From positions 1-11,876 of the forward strand of contig JAZSAS010000076.1 of NCBI GenBank assembly GCA_045602005.1: a stretch of DNA of 11,876 nt, in the 5' to 3' direction. Every line of letters starts with the position of its first letter. Positions within the stretch are counted from its first letter, which is position 1. This document shows positions 1 through 7,015 of this stretch, piece by piece. This DNA comes from UMGS755 sp045602005 (lineage in GTDB: Bacteria > Bacillota > Clostridia > UBA1381 > UBA9506). A program made the translations under genes and the position numbers. The notes beneath the pieces were generated by a model, which worked only from the letters and a program-made list of their open reading frames with translations, was not told the DNA's origin and searched no databases.

Positions 1-1026
1 GCGGAACGTGTGCTGATTTGCAACATGCCTCTAATGCAGCTGACAGTGTATACCTGCATTGTTGCCATTTTGTGGTTTGGCGGCAATATGGTGATTGCCG
101 GCACCATGGACAACGGTGCTCTCATCAGCTTTATCAGCTATGTTTCTCAAATTCTTATGTCTCTGATGATGATTTCCATGGTCTTTGTCAATTTTGTCAT
201 GACCCGTGCATCCATCTCCAGAATTAACGAGGTGCTGGATGAAAAGCTGGATATTCAAGATGTTACTTCCTGTGAGCAGGTTGAAGAAGGCAGTGTGACA
301 TTTGAAAATGTGTCCTTTTCCTATGATAAAAATCCTGATAATTTGCATCTGGAGAACATCAATTTATCCATTCGCTCCGGTGAAACTGTGGGCATTATCG
401 GCGGCACCGGCTCTTCTAAGACCAGTCTTGTGCAGTTGATTCCCCGGCTGTATGACGTGCTGGAGGGGCGGGTTTTGGTAGGTGGCAAGGATGTTAAAAA
501 TTATTCTCTTGAGGCACTTCGCAGTGCAGTGGGAATGGTTTTGCAAAAAAATGTGCTGTTCTCCGGCACGATTATGGAAAATTTGAAGTGGGGCAATCCC
601 CAAGCCACAAAGGAAGAGATTGTGGCAGCCTGTCAGGCGGCACAGGCTCATGAATTTATCACCTCCTTTCCCGATGGCTATGAAACCCAACTGGGGCAGG
701 GCGGTGTGAATGTTTCCGGTGGTCAGAAGCAGCGCTTGTGTATTGCCAGAGCCTTGATTAAAAAACCGAAAATTATTATTTTAGATGACAGCACCAGTGC
801 CGTGGATACGGCAACGGATTCCAAAATTCGAAAAGCTCTTCGTGAACAATTGTCGGGCACCACAACCATTATCATTGCTCAGCGTGTTTCCTCTGTTTGC
901 GATGCAGACAAAATTGTGGTTATGGATGAGGGAAAAATCAATGCCATCGGCACCCATGAGGAGCTGCTAGACGGTAATGACATTTATCGGGAAGTATATG
1001 AATCCCAGCAGAAGGGGGTGGCGTAA
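1..1026 (+). CDS. ABC exporter half-transporter, degenerate-ATPase subunit (5' partial)
   Basis: Open from base 1, so the N-terminal transmembrane helices lie outside the window. What remains is the end of the membrane domain (hydrophobic runs to about base 205) and a full ATP-binding domain. Walker A GGTGSSKT is at 400-423, the signature VSGGQ at 712-726, Walker B LDDSTSAVD at 781-807 and the switch motif IIAQR near 871-885. Two catalytic positions are altered: the Walker B glutamate is Asp (787-789) and the switch-loop His is Gln (880-882). In heterodimeric type IV exporters (the LmrC/TM287 type) this marks the subunit that builds the degenerate ATP site, while its intact signature serves the partner's active site. 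The stop codon directly abuts the start of the partner gene, so the two are surely co-transcribed and probably translationally coupled. The substrate cannot be read from sequence; drug, lipid or peptide export are all possible. Confidence 0.93.
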   Translation, partial: AERVLICNMPLMQLTVYTCIVAILWFGGNMVIAGTMDNGALISFISYVSQILMSLMMISMVFVNFVMTRASISRINEVLDEKLDIQDVTSCEQVEEGSVTFENVSFSYDKNPDNLHLENINLSIRSGETVGIIGGTGSSKTSLVQLIPRLYDVLEGRVLVGGKDVKNYSLEALRSAVGMVLQKNVLFSGTIMENLKWGNPQATKEEIVAACQAAQAHEFITSFPDGYETQLGQGGVNVSGGQKQRLCIARALIKKPKIIILDDSTSAVDTATDSKIRKALREQLSGTTTIIIAQRVSSVCDADKIVVMDEGKINAIGTHEELLDGNDIYREVYESQQKGVA

Positions 1027-2934
1027 ATGGCAAGATTTGGAGTTGGTCCGGGCAGAGGACCGGCACGGGGTCCTGTTAGAAAACCGAAGGATGCAAAGAA
1101 AACCTTGCTTAGAATTTTCAGCTACATGGGAAAAAGTAAATGGCAGCTGGCAATTGTGGTTTTTTGCATCATGCTTAGTGCCGGTGCTGATGTGGCGGGA
1201 ACCTATTTTTTAAAGCCGGTTATTAACACCTATTTGGTTCCTTTTATCGGGAAACAAGATGTGGACTTATCAGGTTTTATTGGCATGCTGTGCCTTATGG
1301 GTGGCATTTATCTTGCTGGTGTTATTGCGGCCTATGCCTATAACCGGATTATGCTGAACATTTCAACACGCACCTTAAAAACTCTGCGGACGGATTTATT
1401 TTCTGCCATGCAGCGTTTGCCCATTAAGTTTTTTGATACACACACCCACGGTGAATTGATGAGCCGGTTCACCAATGATACAGACACGCTGCGAGAAGTG
1501 GTGGGAATGGGTATTCCCCAGTTTATTTCATCACTTTTAACAGTGTCGGGCGTGTTCATCATGATGGTTGTGCTCAGTCCGGTTTTGACACTCCTTGTGC
1601 TGGTTATGTTGGCACTTATGCTGCTTGTTGTGAAAACAGTGGGTGGCAGAAGCGGTTATTATTTCAAACAACAGCAGCATGAGCTGGGTCGTGTGAATGG
1701 CTATATTGAGGAAATGATTGAGGGGCAAAAGGTTGTTAAGGTTTTCTCTCGTGAAAAGGAGATTAAGAAGGAGTTTGACCAGCTGAATGAGTCGCTTTGT
1801 CATGCGGCCACCAACGCCCATTCCTTTGCTAATATTCTCATGCCCATCATCGGTAATCTGTCTTATTTGCACTATGCACTGACGGCGGTTGTGGGCGGTG
1901 TTTTAGCGATCACCGTGGGAATGGATATTGGTACCATTGGAGCTTTTTTGCAATATACACGTTCTTTTTCCAGACCCATTACCCAGATTTCCCAACAGTT
2001 TAACAGTATTTTATCAGCCCTTGCCGGTGCGGAACGGATTTTTGCTTTGATTGATGAAGAACCGGAGCAGGATGATGGCACAGTGACTTTGGTTTGGGCA
2101 CACCGTAATGAAGATGGTAGCCTGACAGAGAGTGAAGAACGCACCAATGTGTGGGCATGGAAACAGCCTCAGGCTGATGGAAGTGTGGTGTATACAGAGG
2201 TTAGAGGCGATGTACGCTTTGACGATGTGACCTTTGGTTATGAAGAAAACAAAATGGTGCTGAAGCATGTGAGCCTGTATGCAAAACCGGGGCAGAAAAT
2301 TGCTTTTGTGGGTTCCACCGGTGCCGGAAAAACGACCATTACTAATTTGATTAACCGGTTTTATGATGTGCCGGAGGGCAAAATAACCTATGATGGTATT
2401 CCCATTACATCAATCCGCAAGCCGGATTTGCGACGGTCTCTTTCAATGGTTCTGCAAGATGCACATTTGTTCACCGGCACCGTGCGGGATAACATTCGTT
2501 ATGGTCGGTTGGACGCCAGTGATGAGGAGATTGAGGCAGCAGCAAAGCTTGCTAACGCACACAACTTTATCATGCATTTGCCACAGGGCTATGACACCGT
2601 GCTGACAGGGGATGGCGGCAATTTGTCTCAAGGACAAAGACAGCTTTTATCCATTGCCAGGGCGGCAGTGGCAGATCCGCCGGTGTTGATTTTAGACGAG
2701 GCAACCAGTTCGATTGACACCCGCACGGAAGCATTGATTGAAAAAGGCATGGATAAGCTGATGGCAGGCAGAACGGTGTTCGTGATTGCACATAGGCTGT
2801 CTACTGTACGCAATTCCAATGCCATCATGGTTTTGGAGCATGGAGAAATCATTGAACGGGGCGATCATGACAGCTTGTTGCTTGAGCAAGGCAAGTATTA
2901 TCAATTATATACCGGCATGTTTGAAATGGAGTAA
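1027..2934 (+). CDS. ABC exporter half-transporter, catalytic subunit of heterodimer
   Basis: A 635-residue half-transporter: an Arg/Gly/Pro-rich N-terminus, six hydrophobic membrane segments (about residues 40-320), then an ATP-binding domain. Walker A is GSTGAGKTT (429-437), Walker B LDEATSSID has D557 and the catalytic E558, and the switch His is H589 (IAHRLST). The signature is LSQGQ (533-537) instead of LSGGQ. This complements the upstream subunit: Walker B and His are intact here but the signature is altered, so the pair forms one active and one degenerate ATP site. About 50 extra residues (roughly 345-395, Trp-rich and acidic, with VWAW) separate the membrane domain from the ATP-binding domain. 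The ATG follows the preceding stop with no gap; a purine-rich AGAAGGGGGTG at 1010-1020 is the likely ribosome binding site. No terminator is visible after the stop; the abrB promoter begins about 50 bp downstream. Confidence 0.94.
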   Translation: MARFGVGPGRGPARGPVRKPKDAKKTLLRIFSYMGKSKWQLAIVVFCIMLSAGADVAGTYFLKPVINTYLVPFIGKQDVDLSGFIGMLCLMGGIYLAGVIAAYAYNRIMLNISTRTLKTLRTDLFSAMQRLPIKFFDTHTHGELMSRFTNDTDTLREVVGMGIPQFISSLLTVSGVFIMMVVLSPVLTLLVLVMLALMLLVVKTVGGRSGYYFKQQQHELGRVNGYIEEMIEGQKVVKVFSREKEIKKEFDQLNESLCHAATNAHSFANILMPIIGNLSYLHYALTAVVGGVLAITVGMDIGTIGAFLQYTRSFSRPITQISQQFNSILSALAGAERIFALIDEEPEQDDGTVTLVWAHRNEDGSLTESEERTNVWAWKQPQADGSVVYTEVRGDVRFDDVTFGYEENKMVLKHVSLYAKPGQKIAFVGSTGAGKTTITNLINRFYDVPEGKITYDGIPITSIRKPDLRRSLSMVLQDAHLFTGTVRDNIRYGRLDASDEEIEAAAKLANAHNFIMHLPQGYDTVLTGDGGNLSQGQRQLLSIARAAVADPPVLILDEATSSIDTRTEALIEKGMDKLMAGRTVFVIAHRLSTVRNSNAIMVLEHGEIIERGDHDSLLLEQGKYYQLYTGMFEME

Positions 2935-2983
2935 ACTCTCTACAAAGTTCTACAAAAAATTTGATAAACTGCCATGTTTCGAC

Positions 2984-3012
2984 TTGACGTTTGGAAGCTT
3001 TTGTGTTATGAT
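2984..3012 (+). promoter_or_regulatory. Sigma-A promoter of the abrB-like gene
   Basis: -35 TTGACG (2984-2989), 17-bp spacer, -10 TATGAT (3007-3012). The start of transcription would fall near 3019, giving a leader of about 30 nt that contains the GAGGAGG ribosome binding site (3034-3040). The regulator is therefore expressed independently of the exporter genes upstream. Confidence 0.8.
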
Positions 3013-3047
3013 AATTTAGAAAGCATTGAAAGTGAGGAGGACGGAAG

Positions 3048-3287
3048 ATGAAATCGACGGGTATTGTCAGAAAAGTGGATGAATTAGGCAGAATCGTTTT
3101 ACCAATCGAATTGCGGAGAACCTTGGACATAGCAGAAAAAGATGCACTAGAAATTTATGTTGATGGAAGCACAATTGTTCTGAAAAAATATGAACCTTCT
3201 TGTATTTTCTGCGGTAACTCAAAGGATGTTTTTGTTTTTAAAGGTAGAAATATTTGCCCTGCTTGTATGAGTGATTTAAGAGAATAA
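3048..3287 (+). CDS. AbrB/SpoVT-family regulator with C-terminal zinc-ribbon-like motif
   Basis: A 79-residue protein. Residues 1-48 are a typical AbrB/SpoVT swapped-hairpin DNA-binding domain (MKSTGIVRKVDELGRIVLP, then ELRRTLDI and a DALEIYVDG strand). In B. subtilis such proteins are dimeric or tetrameric transition-state and sporulation regulators. The tail carries C52xxC55 and C70xxC73, spaced like a zinc ribbon, with GRNICPACM between strands. The tail resembles the short Cys-rich tails seen on some clostridial AbrB proteins; metal binding is inferred. The ATG sits 7 nt after GAGGAGG. The gene is monocistronic, with its own promoter (2984-3012) and terminator (3298-3345). The target genes are unknown. 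Confidence 0.92.
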   Translation: MKSTGIVRKVDELGRIVLPIELRRTLDIAEKDALEIYVDGSTIVLKKYEPSCIFCGNSKDVFVFKGRNICPACMSDLRE

Positions 3288-3297
3288 AGAGGCTAAC

Positions 3298-3345
3298 ATA
3301 AAAAGCATTGGGGTAAACCAAATTGGTTTACCCCGATGCTTTTTA
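3298..3345. terminator. Bidirectional rho-independent terminator
   Basis: A roughly 20-bp stem: AAAAGCATTGGGGTAAACC pairs with its complement ending in GATGCTTTT, with one T-G wobble (3309/3335) and a very small AT loop. It is flanked by an A-run on the left and a T-run on the right, so it can end transcription of the abrB-like gene from the left and of the convergent lipoprotein gene from the right. Confidence 0.9.
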
Positions 3346-3372
3346 CATGATGTTTTTCTTTCGCAGTTTTTT

Positions 3373-4287
3373 TTATTTTTGTATCATGCTGACATCACGT
3401 TCAATGGGTTCATTAAAAATCATATGATGATACACATCTTTTTTCTCGCCTTCAATTAGAAACTGCACTTTGTCAATGCCTGAAAGCTCTGTTAAGGAGT
3501 TGACAATTGAGAAAATGGTCAGCCGTTCGGCAGAAGACCCAACGTTATTTTTGGTGACAAAGTCACTGGAAAGGTTCACAAAACAAACCTTGCCTTTGGT
3601 TTCGATGGAGCGAATTTTGGTTTCGGCGGGAATGGTACGGGCGGATGTTTCGCTTTTGGGACCGTTAATCAACTCGGTAACCACCAACTTTTCAATTGAA
3701 TCTCCGCGAGACACCTGTACCCGACGGTTTTCTTGCACCAGATGTTCTGCGTTTAAATCAGAGAAATACAAAGTGACATTGGATTCGTTTTGCATCAATG
3801 CGTCGGCATCAAAAACCACATCTGTTTCCCGCAAAATTCCTTGCTCAGTACCGTCAGCCGTTAAAAGAGGTTGCCCCTCAATGGTCACCAGCACACGGTC
3901 GATTCCTCTAATAGAACATAAGGATTTGACAACAGAGGCCAGAGCCAGAACATCATAAATGCTTTCTTCATGGTAAAATTCCTTAGATAAATTCACTGTT
4001 GCCAAGGTCTGTTCTTTGGTGATGGATAAAAGATTTGTGCCGGCACGGACAGAACGGGTAAGATTGGGTTCTGTGGGGCCTTCTAATAATTTTGTTATGA
4101 CATAGGAGGGGAGGTCCTCATCGGTGATTTTTCGCACGTCTAAATTAACAGCAATCAAATCGGTTCCCTCAGCGTTAGCGAAATAAACCACGGCTGTTTC
4201 CTGGTGGGAGACCTGAACTTCTTTTGCACTACAGCCGGCAAGCAGCATGAGTGCGGCCAAAAAAATAAACAGTAATCGTTTTTTCAT
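3373..4287 (-). CDS. GerMN-domain lipoprotein (GerM-like)
   Basis: A 304-residue secreted lipoprotein. The N-terminus is KKR followed by a hydrophobic run and the lipobox LLAGC, with lipidated Cys19, so it should sit on the outer face of the membrane. Two related domains follow, at about residues 32-150 and 168-292. Each has the GerMN pattern: an opening VxLYF-like strand, a central LLEGP / LINGP motif, a VNLS strand and a closing strand ending LVTIEGQ / FLIEGEK. In B. subtilis the two-domain GerM protein is a component of the sporulation channel between mother cell and forespore; the same fold also occurs in other envelope proteins, so a sporulation role is inference. GGAGGG (plus-strand complement at 4294-4299) lies 6 nt before the ATG. 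Upstream is AT-rich, with only a weak promoter candidate (TATGAT complement at 4339-4344). Confidence 0.88.
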   Translation of the reverse strand: MKKRLLFIFLAALMLLAGCSAKEVQVSHQETAVVYFANAEGTDLIAVNLDVRKITDEDLPSYVITKLLEGPTEPNLTRSVRAGTNLLSITKEQTLATVNLSKEFYHEESIYDVLALASVVKSLCSIRGIDRVLVTIEGQPLLTADGTEQGILRETDVVFDADALMQNESNVTLYFSDLNAEHLVQENRRVQVSRGDSIEKLVVTELINGPKSETSARTIPAETKIRSIETKGKVCFVNLSSDFVTKNNVGSSAERLTIFSIVNSLTELSGIDKVQFLIEGEKKDVYHHMIFNEPIERDVSMIQK

Positions 4288-4426
4288 AATGAACCCTCCA
4301 ATATTTCGGTTAAGAGAAAAACAGTTTCCTCATAAATTATCATACTATAAAAACATTAAAAAAAAGTAACATTTCAATTAAAATCACAAGATTTTGCAAA
4401 ATTACATCCGCCTGGATGTTTGAAAG

Positions 4427-4477
4427 CAAAAAAACACTCTACCTTTTCCAAAGACAGCAAAAGGGCAGGTGTTTTTA
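4427..4477 (-). terminator. Terminator of the carD-zapA unit
   Basis: Reading the minus strand, the end of zapA runs into AAAAACAC...CCTTTT, an 11-nt loop, then AAAAGG...GTGTTTTTTT. Outer (8 bp) and inner (6 bp) stems pair around a small internal mismatch, and a run of seven T follows. The stem overlaps the zapA stop codon. Confidence 0.7.
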
Positions 4478-4777
4478 GCAGAGCTTTTTCAACTTTTCGA
4501 TTTGTTCTTCCAGTTCTTTGATTTTCTCGGTGTAAACCAACATGTTTTTCGTAATTGCCTGTTCAGCTTTTTTCAAACGCAAATAATCATCAGCCAGATT
4601 AATTGCCGCTAAAACAGCCGTGTAGGCAGTGCTCATCGTGGGGTCGGCAGTCATGGCTTGTTTCATTTTGCGGTCCACCAGGTCTGCAACGCTTAACATA
4701 TATTCCCGTGATTCGGTGGATGTTAATGTATATTCCTTACCGTTGATTTTTGCCACTAATTTATTCTTGTCAGCCAT
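4475..4777 (-). CDS. zapA: Cell division protein ZapA
   Basis: A 100-residue protein, the usual ZapA length. The N-terminal domain MADKNKLVAKINGKEYTL leads into the YMLSVADLVDRKM segment. A helical AYTAVLAAINLADDYLRL region follows, ending in a charged coiled coil (EKIKELEEQIEKLKKL). ZapA binds FtsZ and cross-links protofilaments in the Z-ring through its coiled-coil tetramer. An upstream in-frame ATG at 4801 would add eight residues, but AGGAAGGAGA lies just before the ATG at 4777, which decides the start. It follows carD by 51 bp on the same strand and probably shares its transcript. The protein ends in Cys, which is a minor oddity. Confidence 0.9.
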   Translation of the reverse strand: MADKNKLVAKINGKEYTLTSTESREYMLSVADLVDRKMKQAMTADPTMSTAYTAVLAAINLADDYLRLKKAEQAITKNMLVYTEKIKELEEQIEKLKKLC

Positions 4778-4828
4778 AAAAAATCTCCTTCCTGCCAGCA
4801 TTTGCTGACGAAAGTGTTATAAGAAGCA

Positions 4829-5320
4829 TCAGGCCTGTTCTTCGTCAAGCATTCCATCCATAATGGCCTCAATTTCTTCTTGGGTTTGAGATTTTGCCAC
4901 AACCAGTTCACTCACTAAAATTTGTTTGGCATTAGACAGCATTTTCCGTTCGCCGGTAGAAAGTCCTCTGATTTTGTCACGCTGCATCAGGTTTTTCACA
5001 ACGTAAACCACATCCAGAATATTCCCGCTTTTGATTCTGGACATATTCTCTCGGTAACGCTTGTTCCAGTTGGAATCCATATCTGCGGGACAACGCCGAA
5101 ATTCGTCTAAAACCCTGTCTGCAGCGTCGCTGTCAATGACGTCACGCACACCGACCTCTTCGGCACTTTGCATGGGAACCATAACCTTCATGTCACCCAC
5201 AGGGATTCGCATAATATAATAATTTTGCTTCACACCCATAATTTCACGTTCTTCAATTGCTTCAATTACACCTGCTCCGTGCATAGGATAAACAACTTTA
5301 GAGCCTATATGATACTGCAT
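4829..5320 (-). CDS. carD: CarD/CdnL-family RNA polymerase-binding regulator
   Basis: A 163-residue protein. Residues 1-60 are the Tudor-like RNA polymerase interaction domain (IGSKVVYPMHGAGVIEAIEE ... MVPM), shared with the RID of Mfd. The helical C-terminal domain contains the conserved WNKRYRENMSRIKSGN segment, whose Trp contacts the upstream edge of the -10 region in characterised CarD proteins, and ends LSTGERKMLSNAKQIL. CarD binds the polymerase beta lobe and stabilises the open complex at many promoters, rRNA promoters included. Start choice: a TTG at 5326 is only 3 nt from GGAGG, whereas the ATG at 5320 lies 9 nt from it, so the ATG is preferred. The gene heads a probable carD-zapA unit behind a consensus promoter. 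Confidence 0.93.
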   Translation of the reverse strand: MQYHIGSKVVYPMHGAGVIEAIEEREIMGVKQNYYIMRIPVGDMKVMVPMQSAEEVGVRDVIDSDAADRVLDEFRRCPADMDSNWNKRYRENMSRIKSGNILDVVYVVKNLMQRDKIRGLSTGERKMLSNAKQILVSELVVAKSQTQEEIEAIMDGMLDEEQA

Positions 5321-5368
5321 TGCCAAAGACCTCCATATCAGGGTGTATCAACCAATTCCTGTAATTCT

Positions 5369-5397
5369 ATTGTAATACAATTCGGGACATATGTCAA
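5369..5397 (-). promoter_or_regulatory. Sigma-A promoter of carD-zapA
   Basis: Read on the minus strand: -35 TTGACA (5392-5397), 17-bp spacer, -10 TACAAT (5369-5374). Transcription would start near 5362, about 40 nt before the carD ATG, leaving room for the GGAGG ribosome binding site. Confidence 0.82.
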
Positions 5398-5463
5398 GGG
5401 TTTCGAAAAAAAGAAAAATCTGTCGAGGGTGGTAAAACACAATGTGATAAACGTTTTTTTTTA

Positions 5464-5492
5464 TTGCGTCGATAGGGTAAGTGTGATATAAT
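5464..5492 (+). promoter_or_regulatory. Extended -10 promoter-like sequence entering the hairpin array
   Basis: -35-like TTGCGT (5464-5469), 17-bp spacer, perfect -10 TATAAT (5487-5492) with an upstream TG (5484-5485), i.e. TGATATAAT. Transcription would start inside the first hairpin of the array (about 5499) and proceed toward the isomerase gene, giving a leader of about 260 nt. No other convincing promoter was found for that gene; a TATAAT at 5706-5711 lacks a properly spaced -35. Confidence 0.6.
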
Positions 5493-5670
5493 GAGTTTGC
5501 AAAGCAAACTCAATGAATTGCCTGACGGCGTGAATTGAAATCAAAGATTTCATGAATTGAGCCTGCGGCTCATGAATTGCACTTCGTGCATTAAAGGCAA
5601 TTCAATTCATGTTGCGATTCCAACAATTCATGGCTTTAGCCAATTCATGACAACGGAGTTGTCAATTCAT
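5493..5670. repeat. Modular array of eight mini-hairpins with ATGAATTG/CAATTCAT linkers
   Basis: Eight short palindromes follow one another: GAGTTTGC-AAA-GCAAACTC (5493-5511), GCC-TGAC-GGC (5520-5529), GAAATC-AAA-GATTTC (5537-5551), GAGCC-TGC-GGCTC (5559-5571), GCAC-TTC-GTGC (5579-5589), GTTG-6 nt-CAAC (5611-5624), TGGC-TTTA-GCCA (5631-5642) and TGACAAC-GGA-GTTGTCA (5648-5664). The linkers in the left half read (A/G)TGAATTG; those in the right half are the inverse, AATTCAT(G). The switch is at about 5590-5610, where GGCAATTC mirrors GAATTGCC at 5515-5522. The whole is therefore also one large inverted repeat with side hairpins. The 5321-5762 intergenic stretch holds only this array, the two promoters beside it and AT-rich sequence. 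It may be a non-autonomous mobile element, a structured RNA, or both. Confidence 0.85.
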
Positions 5671-5762
5671 TAAAATTGAGTGGCATCTAAATCGTTCACA
5701 GATTTTATAATAAATAAAATAGACTGTGTTAATAGAGGCCCCGGATTGTTTGGAGGTTGACT

Positions 5763-6542
5763 ATGAAGATTGGAATAAATTTATACTCGAACTGGCCTTA
5801 TGAAGAAGTTATAGATGCATTTCTGGAAAATGGCATTGACAGAACTTTTGTCTGCATCGAGCATCCCCAGTTTGAAGAAGTGATGCAAGCACTGAAAAAA
5901 TCGAATATTGCCGTAGATAATTTTCATGCTCCCTTCAAAGGACAAAACGTAATCTGGACAGAAGGGGAAACAGGTGACGCAATGCTTGCACGATTATTAC
6001 AGGGGGTAGATGCTTGTGCTACGTATGGTGTTAAAATAATGGTTAGTCATGTGTCGAATGGCAGACCAATGCCTGAGATTACAAAGGTGGGTTTAGAGAG
6101 ATTTGACAGACTTATGGAATATGCAAAAAAAAGAGGCGTTACCATAGCTTTTGAAAGTCATCGCTTTTTGGAAAATGTAAAATATATGATGGAACGATAT
6201 CCGGAGGCAGGTTTTTGCCTTGACAACGGGCATGAAAATGCTTTTACTCCAGGGGTAAGATATATGCCGATGTGGGGTAATCGTTTGGTAGCAACCCACA
6301 TTAGTGATAACGAATATGTCTGTGATCAGGATATGCATATGTTACCATTTGATGGCAATATTGACTTTCATGAGGCGGCTCGGGAACTTGCAGAATGGGG
6401 AAGGGATGTCACATTGATGCTTGAGGTTAAGCCTGGTAATCACGAGCGATATCATAATATGTCAATCAAGGATTATTATGCTGCAGCTGCCAAAAGCCTA
6501 AGAAAGCTTGCGTCAATGGTAGATGGTTATAGAAATAAATAA
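5763..6542 (+). CDS. Sugar phosphate isomerase/epimerase-like TIM-barrel protein
   Basis: A 259-residue protein of the xylose isomerase-like TIM-barrel / AP endonuclease family 2 superfamily. The opening strand MKIGINLYSN, the FHAPF strand (54-58), the MVSH strand, AFESH (129-133), CLDNGH (152-157), ATHISDN (177-183) and LMLEVKPG (218-225) fit the successive barrel strands. Likely metal ligands are E131, D154 or H157, H179 and E221. Members isomerise or epimerise keto-sugars or their phosphates, or act in inositol catabolism; the specific substrate cannot be assigned. GGAGG at 5752-5756 lies 6 nt before the ATG, which is preferred over an in-frame TTG immediately after GGAGG. It lies downstream of the hairpin array, and its stop is followed within about 15 bp by the right-end fragment of the structured repeat. 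Confidence 0.85.
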   Translation: MKIGINLYSNWPYEEVIDAFLENGIDRTFVCIEHPQFEEVMQALKKSNIAVDNFHAPFKGQNVIWTEGETGDAMLARLLQGVDACATYGVKIMVSHVSNGRPMPEITKVGLERFDRLMEYAKKRGVTIAFESHRFLENVKYMMERYPEAGFCLDNGHENAFTPGVRYMPMWGNRLVATHISDNEYVCDQDMHMLPFDGNIDFHEAARELAEWGRDVTLMLEVKPGNHERYHNMSIKDYYAAAAKSLRKLASMVDGYRNK

Positions 6543-6555
6543 GAATAAACAATAG

Positions 6556-6612
6556 AATCATATTATTTTTTTGCCCAGTCTTGACACGAGTAAGAATTTT
6601 GTCGAATGGTGT
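6556..6612 (+). repeat. Right-end fragment of the structured repeat family (copy C)
   Basis: The stretch CTTGACACGAGTAAGAAT then TTTGTCGAATGGTGT closely matches the right end of the copy at 8652-8931 (CTTGACACGAGTAAAATT, CTTGTCGAATGATGT). A preceding TATTATT and a GCC motif also match the sequence just inside that end. The conserved left and central blocks are absent, so this is a truncated or solo end. It ends about 27 nt before the ATG of the small membrane protein gene and contains a TTGACA (6581-6586). Confidence 0.75.
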
Positions 6613-6638
6613 GGCAAGAGGCAGAAAGGTGTGAAAAT

Positions 6639-6959
6639 ATGAAGAAAACAAATTTAACTGATAAAATTATTATTGGCTTTGTTGTTTTGGATTTGTTAAG
6701 TTTCTTAATAGGATGCATCTTTTATGGCATGTTATATGAGGAAAGTTTATTATATGAAATTGTCGTGATAAACAACTTTTATATTTTGTTAGGAATACCA
6801 TTGAGCGTGTTTGCAGGAGTAATGCTGAATATAACATCGTTAGTTTGGAAAATCAAAACAAAGATGAGTTTTAAGTTGAATGTTTGGTTGTTTATTATAC
6901 TTTTGTTATTTCTTCCTGCGTGGCAACACTTTTTCTGGCAAGCATTTTTAAGTGTATGA
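6639..6959 (+). CDS. Small hypothetical membrane protein
   Basis: A 106-residue protein not recognised as any named family. It has a short Lys-rich cytoplasmic start (MKKTNLTDK) and three hydrophobic segments, about residues 10-32, 42-68 and 80-103. A positively charged KIKTKMSFK loop lies between the second and third, and the tail is aromatic-rich (WQHFFWQ). This suggests a polytopic inner-membrane protein with no soluble domain. The open frame extends up to 6606, but AAGGTG (6626-6631) lies 7 nt before the ATG at 6639, so that start is chosen. It follows the copy C repeat fragment, which may supply its promoter. A second small gene follows 56 bp downstream and could be a partner. The AT-rich composition resembles the rest of the middle region. 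Confidence 0.7.
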   Translation: MKKTNLTDKIIIGFVVLDLLSFLIGCIFYGMLYEESLLYEIVVINNFYILLGIPLSVFAGVMLNITSLVWKIKTKMSFKLNVWLFIILLLFLPAWQHFFWQAFLSV

Positions 6960-7015
6960 TTTTTTCTATGATTTAGCAGAAAGTTAGCTACAGGATTGTT
7001 GAAAGGACTTTTGGA

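Noticed and set aside
3470..3958. 162-codon plus-strand reading frame
   Set aside because: It is antisense to the clear GerMN lipoprotein gene, has no ribosome binding site and no family resemblance.
4339..4377. Minus-strand promoter for the GerMN lipoprotein gene
   Set aside because: TATGAT and TATAGT are present, but no -35-like hexamer lies at an acceptable spacing (TTGAAA at 4372-4377 is too far). Not strong enough to list.
4380..4419. Two small hairpins between zapA and the lipoprotein gene (AAAATC/GATTTT and ACATCC/GGATGT)
   Set aside because: Both are short and lack a T-run; the terminator at 4427-4477 already explains the end of the upstream unit. Probably chance in AT-rich sequence.
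5493..5670. CRISPR array
   Set aside because: The constant parts are only 7-9 nt, they invert halfway, and the variable parts are short palindromes rather than 30-nt unique spacers. No cas genes are present.
5676..5711. Promoter directly before the isomerase gene
   Set aside because: TATAAT (5706-5711) and TTGAGT (5676-5681) are 24 bp apart, and TTCACA (5695-5700) is only 14 bp from TAAAAT. Neither spacing is credible.
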